Shown: piece after piece, positions 46,601-58,065 of the stretch
How the letters are laid out: each line of letters opens with the position of its first letter
Position numbering within the stretch: position 1 is the stretch's first letter
NCBI RefSeq assembly: GCF_010183535.1
Contig: NC_071329.1
Location: 10,168,001 to 10,232,000 of the forward strand
Origin: Caenorhabditis remanei
Lineage: Eukaryota; Nematoda; Chromadorea; Rhabditida; Rhabditidae
Direction of reading: 5' to 3'
Length of the DNA: 64,000 nucleotides
Notes under the pieces: generated by a model
What the model was told of the DNA's origin: nothing
The model's database searches: none
Seen by the model: only the letters and a program-made list of their open reading frames with translations
Made by a program: the position numbers and the translations under genes

Positions 46601-49485
46601 TTAATGGTAATAGAACCGGCGTCTTCTTGATGGATTCGAAAGTTGCTCATGAATATAGCTCAAGGTTTGAAGCATCTTCGTCTCGCAATCATTTTGTTTC
46701 TTGACCAATCGACGGATGGCCTCAGTTTCCAACTTTTTGACTGGAGAAGAGCTGATGTAGTTATCACAAGTGTCCACGGATGCACAACAGTTTCTGACAA
46801 TTCCGCATGCTTCACGAACTGGTTCTAACTTGGCACGACATGTCAAATGATTGGATTGAGAGCGAACATGTTCAGACGAGATGAACTCGTCAATGGAGGC
46901 AGTCGTTGGAACTTCAGTATCACAGAGAGCTTCTTCAGCATCAGTGACAGCGATCTTGTTGCGTCCAAGTTCGAGACAAGCCTTGCGGACTCCACGTTGA
47001 ATGACAAGAAGTTGCTTGAGCTGAAAATAGAAATATAGGTGAAAACATAATTAACTCGAAACTTACGGTAGAATGAACTGATCTATCCAATGGACGGAGA
47101 CAAGCCTTCAAGACAATTTCATGATGTGAGATGGAGCTGTTGTGGAGAATATTCAGAATCTCACTATCGTCAATTCCATGACTCAATACTTCCGTTGAAT
47201 ACTTTCTATCGCATTGTTGCTCATAATCCAAAACGGTTTGCCAGCAAGAAGCATATTGTTGACAATGAGTTTGCTCAGTTCTTGGTCGAATTCTCTTCAC
47301 ATTCTCGATGACACCATCAGATACTTTGCTTGATTGAAGAAGAGAAATCGGAGTAGATGCTTCAGATGATGGGGTGACATCTTGTTCTTCTTCTCCGCTT
47401 CCTTCAACTTCAGTTTCTGGTTGTGTGACAGTAAGAACATCATCAGTATTCAATAGTTCTGGCTTCACTATTTCTGGCTTCTCAGTCTCAGCAGGTAAAG
47501 TAGTCGTAGTCTCTTCTGGGGCAGTAGTAGTAGTCGTGGCATCATCCTTCTTTTCAGCAGAGTCCTCCTTCTCCAAAGCAGGTAAATCCTCTCCAACAAC
47601 AGCACTCTCTTCTGATTTCAATGTTTCCAAAATGTGTTTTGTCTCATCAGCGGTATTCTTGATTTCTGATTCGACAAGAAGAGCTCTTTCCTTATCATCA
47701 ATGACCTTCTTGAGCTCTTGATTCTCTGACTTAGTGTCGATTTCCTTCTCAAGTTTCTCAATCTTCAATGGAAGTTTTCCTGGTTTCTTCTCATCAGCAA
47801 CTGCCTTGACGTCTTCTTTTTTCTCAAGATCAGCCTTCTTCGGTTCTTTCTTTGACTCAACTTTTGGTTCCTCTGATTCCTTCTCCGCCTTTTCAGCTAC
47901 ATTCACATTTTCAGCTGAAATTTGAATTTGTACAAGTTGAAAGTAGTATTAACTATGAATTACCTTCAGCAACATTTCTGGAAACGATGGTATGAGCCAA
48001 TTTGGATTCACTTAAGGTGTTCTTTTGTTCTAATTCATCAGAAATAGTGAAAACAGCTGCAGAATCTTTGTCTTCCATGGCAACAAGCTCTGGTTTCTCA
48101 GCCTTTTCGATCTTCTCAACAACCTTCTCGATCTCAGAACTCTTATCTTTCTCTGACAAAGCTTCGTTAATCAAGTCCTTCAGCTTCGACATTTTAGCGG
48201 ACAGCTTCTCGTCGAACTTCGTTGCCAAATTAACCTTTTTCTTCTCAGCTAGTCCGAAAAGCTCAGAAAACTTTCCCTCCGAAATCAACGAAACATATTT
48301 GGAGAGATCCTTATCGGAAGCGCTTCGAATCAAGTTGCGGATAGTGTTGACGTGCATTTCAGATGATTCCTTGATGTCTTCTGGAGCTGGAGATTCTGGA
48401 GCTTCGGTAGATTCTGGAGCCTCGATTGCTTCTGGTGTGGTCAATACTTCTGAAGTTGTGGTGTCTTCTTGTGAAGTCACTTCCTCTGGGGCAATAGTGG
48501 TGGCGACTTCTTCAGGTGATTCAGCGGCAAGTTTGGATGAAGTTTCAGTCACAAGATCCTCAACAGGTTGGTTCAATTTGGCGGCATTTTGTTGTTGTCC
48601 AAACAAGTTTGTAGTGACGACTTGTCTGATTTGAGAGTATTTCTTCAAGAATCGTTCTCTTCTCTGAGATAAAGTAGAAGTAGATGTCAATGCAAGTCTT
48701 CTGGTGATTCTGGCTTCAGTGTAAGCATCTGGACGAAGGAATGGAACTCCGGCATTACGATATGGATCACGAAGAGATTGAAGACGTGCTCCTTCTCTCA
48801 GGAAACGTGGATCGTTGACAACAATGCATGAAATCATACTGTAGACTATTTGTTCAGCTTTGACGCGGGCATTTTGGTAGGAAAGAGAGACAGCATTCAT
48901 TCTTTCTCCACATCTTGTATGATCTGGACAACATTCAAGAAGACTTTCACAGTATTCACGATCTTGTTTGAACTCAATCAAGCATTGAAGAGCATCTCCT
49001 TTTGATGAATTACGGCTGACTGGTTGAACATAATCACACGAATCAGTGAATTGTTCAACACGTTTTGAGCTCTCAGGAAGCTTCTCGAAACATTCACGAG
49101 CATCTTCATTCACAAGAATTTGAAGAGCTTCAAAGTCAACAATCTCTTTCAGAAGGCGATCTGAAATTAGGTAATCTATGAAATAAATCTAAAATCTATT
49201 ATCACTCACCTTGACATCCAACAAACTCGAGAGCTCGATACTTTACAAGATCTCGGATATTGACATCTTTCGCCTCCAAAGTAAGAGATATAGCCGTTCC
49301 TCCTGCACATTGCTTCAAGTTTGTTTCAGTAGCTTCCAGACAAGAAACGTAATGGAAGCATGATGTCTCAAAATAATCAGATACATTTCATTTGCTTCCC
49401 TATAATTTCTTACTCTGTTAGTCTTGAACCCGATGGCGATGGGAAGTAGTGAAGCAATGAGCAGAGATTGGGCTAGAATCCTCAT
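46601..49485 (-). CDS. Large secreted Glu/Lys/Thr-rich protein with Cys-rich ends
   Basis: Five minus-strand exons encode about 897 residues. It starts with a clean signal peptide (MRILAQSLLIASLLPIAIG). An N-terminal Cys-containing helical region follows (CFHYVSCLEATETNLKQC, ALQCLIEFKQDREYCESLLE, CCPDHTRCGERMNAVSLSY). The long middle is low-complexity: Thr/Glu/Pro-rich repeats such as TTPEAIEAPESTEAPESPAP, then Lys/Glu-rich helical sequence and a TTTTTAPEETTTT-like mucin-type part. The C-terminal region is again Cys-rich (CQQYASCWQTVLDYEQQC, VLKACLRPLDRSVHS, CRAKLEPVREACGIVRNCC, CDNY). It ends RRRRFYYH. No enzyme domain is visible. The paired Cys-rich ends around an extended spacer suggest an extracellular structural or matrix protein; this is inference. 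The first intron's acceptor reads TTTTGAG, which is weak, so exon 2's start is less certain. Confidence 0.72.
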
Positions 49486-50874
49486 GCTGAAAACAGAGAA
49501 AAGAGGAATTGGAATAGTGTCATTGAAGGTAAAACGATTCTTTATAAAGGAAGAGTAATCTTCTTGGTGAATCTCAATAAAGGACTTGCTAACTGAGATG
49601 CTTGAATTGACTTAACGAGCCTATTCCGCTTTGATCTATACGAACGGAAAGAAGATTCGGGATGAAGATATTAGCATGAACATCATTCAAAGTTATGTCA
49701 TTCGGATTTAGACAATTTCTTTTTTCTCAATAATTGTATCAGAAACTCCAAAAGTTATTGATAATAGGAAAACATCCAACAAGTAAATGATCCTGAATGA
49801 ATTGAATGTTCCTAAAGTTTCATTATATTAATAATTGATCTGAAACTGATTCTAAACAGATCTGATCATACTGAGAAAATGTAAGAATATTTGAATCAAA
49901 TTCGAATTGGAATGAATCCTCGAACGAATCTATAGTCTTTATCTTTGTCTTCAGTTCATCTTTTATATTGTGTACTGCTTATTCGGCTCGTTTTACCCCA
50001 TTTTTTCATTCATTTTTTTAGCCGACGCCACAAAAATCTCGTTTCATCCATACGTCCGGCCGCAAATCGAGTGATAAGGAGGTCTATCGTTCTTCCCGTT
50101 CTCGTTATAATCAAATGAACATGCCACTGGAACCGCAGAGATGATGACCAGGTAAACTTCGTTTAAAAAAAGTAGTCGGGACAAGCAGAGGTCGATAAAT
50201 GGTTGCATATCTCTTTTTGGAGGAGAGATAGACCGGTCTCTACCTAGATAACACACTCAATGAATGCTTATCGAGAATTGGAGATGTTTGTGTGGATAGG
50301 GAGAAACGATGAGACTATTTCATTTTGAGACAAAAGTATTTCCAAGTGATTAGCTTTAATTTCAATATTCAGAGATGAAAGAATTCATTTCACTATATTT
50401 TTTGGAACTGATTGTTTTTGTATAATAGACAACTATATTTAAAGTTACCGTTTTTATTTCGAAAAACGGAAAACAGAGAATATTGAAACAAACTAGAAAT
50501 TTATCATAATTTCCATACGGATCTGAAAACATCCCACTTTTGAAGGTTTCCTACTATTGAAAAGATCAACTCAAATAAATTCAAAACGAAAATTACAGAA
50601 AGCTATGTAAGATGCATGAAATGAAATGACTTGGCTTATTCTCTTCCGTTTTCCTTTTGTATCCAAAGTATACGTTCTCCCTAATTGATCCGAAAAGTAA
50701 CTAATCGACAAACTAATGAAGAAGAGAGTGACCAGTGAAAGTGATGTGTACAACAGGAAAACATACATGTCAAATATCTGAAAATCCGTTGGGAATGTTG
50801 ACTGGATAATTGTGAAAATGTCAGTCAATCCACAGGGCCAGTTTCTTTTTTTCTGCTCATTTTTTCACTGCTTA

Positions 50875-51023
50875 TGGATCTACCCACGAAGAAAACTTGC
50901 CTACCCACGAACGCAAAATAATGCATTTTTATGGCACAAAAATGCAAAAAATGCATTAAATTGCATTCGTGAATAGAATTAAATTGCATTAAATGGTACA
51001 AGTTTTCTTCGTGGGTAGATCCA
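50875..51023. mobile_element. Short foldback MITE
   Basis: The ends are perfect 25-bp inverted repeats, beginning TGGATCTACCCACGAAGAAA at the left. The interior repeats 'aaatgcattaaattgcatt' motifs, also partly palindromic. Possible TTA flanks on both sides suggest a target-site duplication. Total about 149 bp, with no coding capacity. Confidence 0.75.
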
Positions 51024-53467
51024 TTACCTAATTTATTCAATAATACAGTAATAGGCTTTCAAACTCCCCCAAGCCTTTTTCTCAAAATAGTTTTTAATAA
51101 ACCTCCACACCGTATCAAATTGAGATTTTTTTGTTTGTTTATTTGCTGTTCGACTTTAAAAGATAAGGCTTATTGATAATTTCTCCTATTTTTGTGCGGA
51201 ATGACTCAAACGTCACTGAGTGCCTCTGAAAATGGTAAACTGAAACAACTATTTCGAAACAATTAATAGAATGTTCTCGTACAAAGTTTATCTTTTTTGA
51301 AAACATTGTACCTTCTGAAACAGGAAAACAAAGGGCGAGAGCAAAAATCTGTTGACTGCCTGATACATTTTTCTCTTTTGTAAATGGGTGCAAGGGAGAA
51401 ACGTTCTAGAATTGTTTATTACGTGATGACAAGTATTCGAATGAAATAAACACAGTTCTGTAACAAAGTACTTGTTTTCAATGTTATCAATTCTGAAAAC
51501 ATAACCTTTGACTCAAAACCGGAAAACAAAAGAAGATACGTTGAATCTCATCATATTTTTCAAAGAACCAGTTTTGTTTCTGTAGATGAAATCAATCATA
51601 TTCTTGATAGAGACAATCTATCTCGACCCTGACGGCCGTTCAGAAGGTATATCTGCGTGTCCATATGTAGATGAGGTAACATTCAGACTTTAAACCCTTT
51701 TTTAAAATTTTTAAACAATAAATATAGCTTTTTTCCCGAGAAAGATGTTGTTCTTAAATTTTCGTGTCCATCATAAAGTTAACCCCAGCGGTCTTTCGTT
51801 TGAAATGAGCAGCTGCTAGGTATTGGATTTCTTTCGGGTTGTTATGTCACTTGATCAGCTCAAACTAAACTATTTTTACCCGGAGCAAACACCCATACGT
51901 CCTCAAAATACCCTCGAGACATTTTATGAGTTCCTTAGCTTGGACTTCAGAACCAACGATTTTTAGAAGTTACAGGTTTTCAGACGTAGTATCTTATCAC
52001 TGTTTGAGTACAGTTTCAGACATCTTTCTATTTTTGCCTGTTCCTTTCTATGTGGGAGTTATAAAATGATGTGAGTACATGATGTTTCCTATGTCTTCAG
52101 ATGAATCAGAAGCTTTACACATCATAAAACAACTAATCGAAAAGCATTTAGAAAAAGTTTCTCAACCGATTACGTCACGGTTCCCGGTCTTAGCATCATC
52201 ATATTAAAACATCCTCACTAATTATGTTTTTTGTATACATTGTTTTATTTATTTGTGTCCACAGATCATGTGAGTTTAACAAATTTGAATCAATCTCGTG
52301 CCCGTGAAACTGGATGCACGTGAATTACGTGTATATTTCTTATCAATGATCTGCAATCGATCTCTGGGTGCAGGCTGTGTTACACAGAGGTCTTCCGCTC
52401 AACCGAGAGGAACCAATTCACGTGAAGAGAGGGGAAGAGGAATGTCCTTTGTCCATTCTGACTGCTGGTAGATCACCGCCTCCATCAGCTATGTGTAAGC
52501 ATGACGCAACGGAGAATTGGAAGAAAAAAGATGATGTTTGAAGTTAGAAGAGGTCACACAGTATTGAGAGAAATCATGAAATGAAACAAATCAGAATCTT
52601 GGACAAAGAACCTGACAATGGTCAATTGGTCAAGTATTCGAATTGGTTTTTCATTGTTTCTAAAATCAAATTCTGGGTAAAAATGAAACTACGCAAGGGA
52701 AGAATGTCTATAATAAACGTTTGAGATCACATCTTCATAAAACAGAATACATGAAACACACGAAACTCTTGCAATGGTTTCTGTAGAACATCTAATTTTC
52801 TTATGTTTTATATGTTGAATAAATTTTCTTGATTGCTGGTTTCAGACCAGTTTTCAGACCAACGGTCGGATAGGATACGATTCAACTATTTTCTCAAGAA
52901 TGGTACTTCTCTTGCTGATTTTAAGTGATTCCTTCTGAAAAGCCTTCATGGCCATTATTTTCAGAATTTGGAGTATCCTGTCAGTTTGAATGAATTTTCC
53001 AGATCACCCAAATCGAAGAGAGATATGTAAATATGTGTGTTGTCGAACTGTTAAGCTATATTTTCTCAGTTTTTTTTTGAGACGCCTCTCAAGTTCTGAG
53101 AGTAGATTAAGCTCTTGAATAACATGATTGATTAAATAATTACAGATTTGGTCACACCCTTCATTGCTAGATATTTATACTTTTAGTGAATTTCGTCCTT
53201 ATTGATACTCATGAGTAAACGTCATAATCTTTTTTGATTTATTTGTATTCTTCAATAATAGAAAAAATGTTATGTTCGCGCGATCTCGTCTCTGTGAAGT
53301 ATACGGTACCAGACTAATAATTTTCTGCTGATTTCTTAAGTTCCTTAACTAGTTGTAGCCTATACTCAAGTCGAAAGAAGAGTATTCTAACCGCCCACAT
53401 TTTTCCGAGAACGCCAGAATTCTCATTCAATTCGAACTCAACTGTGACGAATTAACCATTCTCATTA

Positions 53468-53684
53468 AAGTATTTTTGTATTCTTAGATACCGCTTTCCC
53501 TTCTCATATTTCTAACTTTTCCAACTATTTTAGGACTTCTAAGTTCATGAAAATATCCATCAGTTGAATTCAAGTACTTTTGTATTCTTAGATACCAACT
53601 TTATACTTTCCCTTCTTATATTTCTAACTTTTCCAACTATTGTAGGACTTTGTATTTTCATGAAAATATCCATCACTTGAATTC
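53468..53684. repeat. Imperfect tandem duplication, unit about 105-113 bp
   Basis: Two adjacent copies share 'ttttgtattcttagatacc', 'tatttctaacttttccaact' and 'catgaaaatatccatca' in the same order. The second copy carries a small insertion. The meaning is unknown; no frame is conserved. Confidence 0.7.
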
Positions 53685-56148
53685 AAATATTTTTATGTGG
53701 TTCATCTAGTACATTTTCTATCGAGAAATTCCACCAATTACATGACTTTTTCTATTACAGTTCAGGCTACACATGCTTCCTTTGTAGCCGTTTCTAGTGT
53801 CTAGAAGCAAAACGTCATCAAAGAGAAAAAACATGACTGATTAATATTTTTACTAAAATCAACTAACTACAACTGAAAACAACTAAAGATCTCTTCCCCA
53901 TCAACATGATTTTTGTTATCTGTTCTGATTACTGTACTGTACATTTGTGTGTTTTCTGTTGATAGAGTGTTTGTGTTTTTAGAAGATTCTTCACACGTTC
54001 TGTGTCTACAAAATAATAACAGTAAGGTGCTTGTGTACCAAAAAACAGGACCCAAAGTACGAATGGAAATGCTTTTGCACTTGAATATTTTGCAGAACTT
54101 GGTCCCTCGTCTGCAGAACTTTCCAAAACTTTACTGAAGTGATGGCATTTTCCGTTATTTATGTTGTGGAAACCGGTTAAAATCTTATGGATCTAGAAAA
54201 TTCTTCCGTTCAACATGACCTGAAAGTACGAGTCAGCTGACAAATTTCTCATTTCTTGATTCCTGCAAAATAAAAATAAAAGATGACAAAGTTCATTGAC
54301 TTCCACGTGGATTTCAAGGCTGATCTTTGTTTTTGAATGAGGTTTCAGATGTTTTTTGAGGAAAATCTAATTAATTCGTGACTATAAATAGAAATTCCAT
54401 GACTATTTCTGGCACAAACTCTTTTGGAGAAAAACAAAAATACACGGGCATTTTTGTATGATATAACATGTTGCTACTTGTTGTTTTCCTCCAGTTCCCA
54501 AGGTCGTTATACGTTTCAATATTGTTTTTCATTCGTTCCCAAATAATAAAAGAAGAAGTTGTTTTCAACTTGTCAATTCACCGAGGTCATCCTGTGAATG
54601 AACACGTTCAGAAGAAGGGTGTGTTGTATATGTTTACATGATAGTAAACGACGACGAAAACCATCTCTTCTTCTTTTTTTTTCATCTTTTTTTCCTACAT
54701 TTATTATCAGTTTGCAGAGAAGAGCGAATATCAATTTTTGTCTTGATAAGCGAGTGTTCTATAACCGAAAAATCAACGAAAAAGAAAGGAATAAATGGTG
54801 TTTGGTATCTTTTGCCGAATCAGCGAATTGCATCAGAATGTTGTTTACTTCAGAAAAGAATGTTTGGAAAGGCAAAGCTGGAACATTTTCTGATAGGAGA
54901 AGCCGAGTTTCTGCTGACGAGGCAGTGGAAACATTTGTGTCTTCACTTGCAACAAATAACAAAAAGATTGTAAAAAGAAGATAGGAGAAACATCAATAAT
55001 CAGGAAGATAGAATCTAAGGTTTTATGAAGATCACAAAGGACTTCGGACTTCCGATACAGTATCAAATGAATGAAAAGACAAACAAGAGGATATTCGGAA
55101 CCAGCATTTGACAAATGAGATGGTCAAAAAACATTTCTGAAAACTTCTTACTTGTTTACATCTCAAATCGCAAGCGGATCCTTAGAAAACAGTTATTTGT
55201 AGCTGAAATCGTAGTTGGGAATGTAGGGATTCCCTAGAAAGTTTGCAAGACTATTATCACCAACTAGAGAATTCTTCAGCAGACGCACCCAAAATGTCTA
55301 CAGTAACCTTCTCCTTCAGAACTGATTCAAACAAGAGAATAGTCTTTCTTCTAGATTCTGCAGAATTCCGATAAATTAAGATCAAGACATGTTTTCAAGA
55401 ATTGAATAAAAAGGTTCATAAACTGTTCCATTCTAGAACGGTATCAATCTCAGAGAACGATTAGATTCCAAAGGTCGAATTCCTTTTTTTCAAAAGCAAA
55501 TGTTTTGTTTTTCTAGATTTTGCTGGAAAAGAGTTGAACTTTGCCCGTTCTAATTGATTTGTTATGCAGATTTTAGTCTCTACTGATATTAAGTGCATTC
55601 ACGCCCAATTGACCTTTTCTACTGGAGATTGACGTTTTCTGAAGAAAAAAGGGAAAATCAAGAGTGCCATTCAGCTACACTTGAATGTACTTTCAGTTCT
55701 TCTTCTTCATCTTCTTTTTCCTTGTGTCTCTATTCCCAAAAATCTCAATGAACTGGGTGCAAAGTCAACTTGATTTTACAAAAAAAAAGACAACTTTGAT
55801 ACGCAAAGGATGATCTTTCTTCGCCTTCTTCCTTGTTATCTTTTTCTCTGTCAGTGATGATAATGGATAGAAATTTCACGATCTTTGTCTGTCAACGACG
55901 ACGAAAAGTGATAGAAGAGTGGGAATTGGACGCGGAAAACACCACCATCAACACCAATTGACAGTACCAAAGAACACGCAACACAGCACATTGTTCACGT
56001 GAATCAATGTATTGGCCTCCCCCTTCAAAAACTCCGCCCACCTATCATCGTTGTATCTCTTTTCTCCTCTCTTATACACAACGACGCCCCAGACCAGCCG
56101 TCAGCCAATTCATTCATTCATTGATACAACCAAACGAACGAAGACAAG

Positions 56149-56926
56149 ATGCTTCAGCAAAATAACGAACTTTCTAATATTTTCATTCAATTTCAATCAT
56201 CGTTAGCTGCTCAAAAGGTAAGCATATATTTGATCTACTCTTTCTTATTATGGAGGTCAAAACTATCGTTATCGTGTTTACATCCAACATTGGTTCGGAG
56301 AAAACGCAGTACGCAATAGAAAAAAATTATGGATTCTTCAATCAATTTACGATCAACGTCTTTTCCCATCTGCCATTCACTAGATTTATCTATTTCGCGA
56401 TCTAAATGGATGCGTGAAGTCATTAATTCTTATTTTTCTAGTGGAATCCATAATTTTTGACTTATTGTTTCACAAGAACTTTTGTTAATTTCTACTTTTC
56501 AAGATGCCATCAACTCAAGCACGACAAGTACTCGCACATGCCCTGATCGAAACACTTCATAACTGGTGCATGCAACTATTCTGGATGACAGTATTATGTG
56601 TTATCAACTGTTGCGGAGAAGAAGACGAGAAGAAAACACAGAAGAAGCAACCAGAACGGCCTGAGCCAAAGAAGAGGATAGAGGATATTGAACAGAAGGT
56701 TAGTGTTTCATCCCCGTTTTGCAATTACTTCGATCAACCATTCATATGTTTACAAACTTGAAAACTTTGAACCGGCATTAATTTATGATATTTTCAGATG
56801 CTCCGTCACCTCACCTCGCCAATCATTTCCGGACCACTTCGGCCAGTTCGCAGAAACTCAAAGAAGCGTATTTTCTACTCGAGACCTCCAAGCCCTCAGT
56901 TGTTCGATATTGCTGAGGAAGAGTAG
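56149..56926 (+). CDS. Small 130-residue protein with a Cys-rich hydrophobic patch, unknown
   Basis: Three exons (69, 195 and 129 bp), all in phase 0, with gtaagc/tttcaag and gttag/tttcag borders. Exon 1 gives MLQQNNELSNIFIQFQSSLA. Exon 2 gives MPSTQARQVLAHALIETLHN, then WCMQLFWMTVLCVINCCGEE, a short hydrophobic stretch ending in a CC pair (a possible membrane or palmitoylation site), and a Lys/Glu/Pro-rich tail with KKRIEDIEQK. Exon 3 gives LRHLTSPIISGPLRPVRRNS and ends FDIAEEE. The first codon of every exon is ATG, so each could in principle start translation. I do not recognise a family. The evidence is the consistent frame across two canonical introns and the purine-rich start context; a shorter first exon is possible. 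Confidence 0.5.
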
Positions 56927-58065
56927 ATCTTTCTCAGAAATGTTTCGATCTTTTATCTTCTACTTTTTCTTCTTTCTTCTTTCTTCTCATTCTTGATCTG
57001 TTTACTACGAGTAGCTCTTCACATCATTACGTGTAAATCTATAGGTGCCACAACCATGTCCGCATGTTTTATTCTTGCATTCGAAATCGAATTCTCTCAG
57101 ATGAAAAATAAAATAATTTCTCTGATTTATTAATCCGTGTATTTAACACAAAACACTAATTGCAGAGGAAACTGTTCGTTCATAGCACTGTTATTATTGG
57201 CCAGGAAGGACAATATAATTTCGCAGAATCGAATTCCCATTTTGTCAAAAAAACACGGGCGTAGAGAAAAAACAACGACTTTCAGAGTAGTGCTGACAAA
57301 TATGCACACACGAACACTCTCGCGCTCTATAGCCTCTCATTTTTCAGCTGCAACTCCGTCTCTTTGGGCTTATGCTCCTCAGTTTTTCAATCACTATTCT
57401 TAAATTCAGTCTCGCCTTTAAAGATGAGTTTTATGCATGGTGTTGAAGTCCAGTCATTGAAGTGACTGGAAATGTTTTGCTCTGGTTTTTCAAATGAGCT
57501 CAGAGCATGTTGAGGGATGAAAAACTGCATTGCTAAATATTCCAATTAAAATATATACCGCTTATCGTATTTTAGAGAAAAAGTTATTGTTGTAAATGTG
57601 AAAAAAGTGCAGAACCATTGAATACAGTTTTTTTTCTTTCTAAAATCGACTTTTAGTCTGAAAACCTGTTTATCATCATCGGCGCGCTCATTTGCTGCCT
57701 TGATCGTGAGATGTTGTGTATTGTGTGCGAACACCATCACGACAAAATGCACACTTCTTTTTTTAGAAAAAAACACGTGAAAATTACTTCATGAAATCGG
57801 CTTTTCGGATATTTCCCCTAAAGTGTTCACCGAAAAATTCACTTTCTGGAAAATTCTACGCTCTTCAACTTCAGTTTTTAATGTCTCAATAAAGTGTTCA
57901 CTTCTTGAACTAGGTTTAAAATAATGGTTAAAAAGCAAAAACAAAAAACCACCTTCCTTCAGCTATCTTAAAGCGCGAAAATATTGCTTCTTCACGCCGT
58001 TTTCTGTTATTTTTTCTGTCCTAATTGTTTTTAGCTGTTGAATTCAGACATAGTGTTTCTTCCAG
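56927..58065 (+). other. Intergenic stretch
   Basis: About 1.1 kb between the small gene and the PAIP1-like gene. I see no exon. The last bases (GTTTCTTCCAG) touch the ATG of the next gene and are a probable splice or trans-splice acceptor. Confidence 0.4.

Larger units (their letters stand above)
49486..56148. other. Large gene-poor region
   Basis: About 6.7 kb between two divergently oriented genes. The only ordered structures I see are a foldback element and a tandem duplication (listed separately). Open frames such as those near 54600-54980 overlap each other in several frames and lack splice signals or family features. A less AT-rich patch at about 52300-52510 with two ACGTG cores could be regulatory. 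I see no tRNA, rRNA or convincing hairpin RNA. Confidence 0.4.

Noticed and set aside
47374..48634. Ser/Thr/Phe-rich plus-strand frames opposite the secreted protein
   Set aside because: They arise from the Glu/Lys-rich minus-strand codons and have no start context or splice support.
54598..54984. Open frames of 111-128 codons
   Set aside because: They overlap in two plus frames and one minus frame, have no splice signals or family features, and look like a stop-poor AT/purine-rich stretch.
49486..56148. Search for CRISPR-like spacing or tRNA/rRNA genes in the gene-poor region
   Set aside because: There are no regularly spaced repeats beyond the two-copy tandem duplication and no tRNA-like box pair; none would be expected of CRISPR in a nematode genome.
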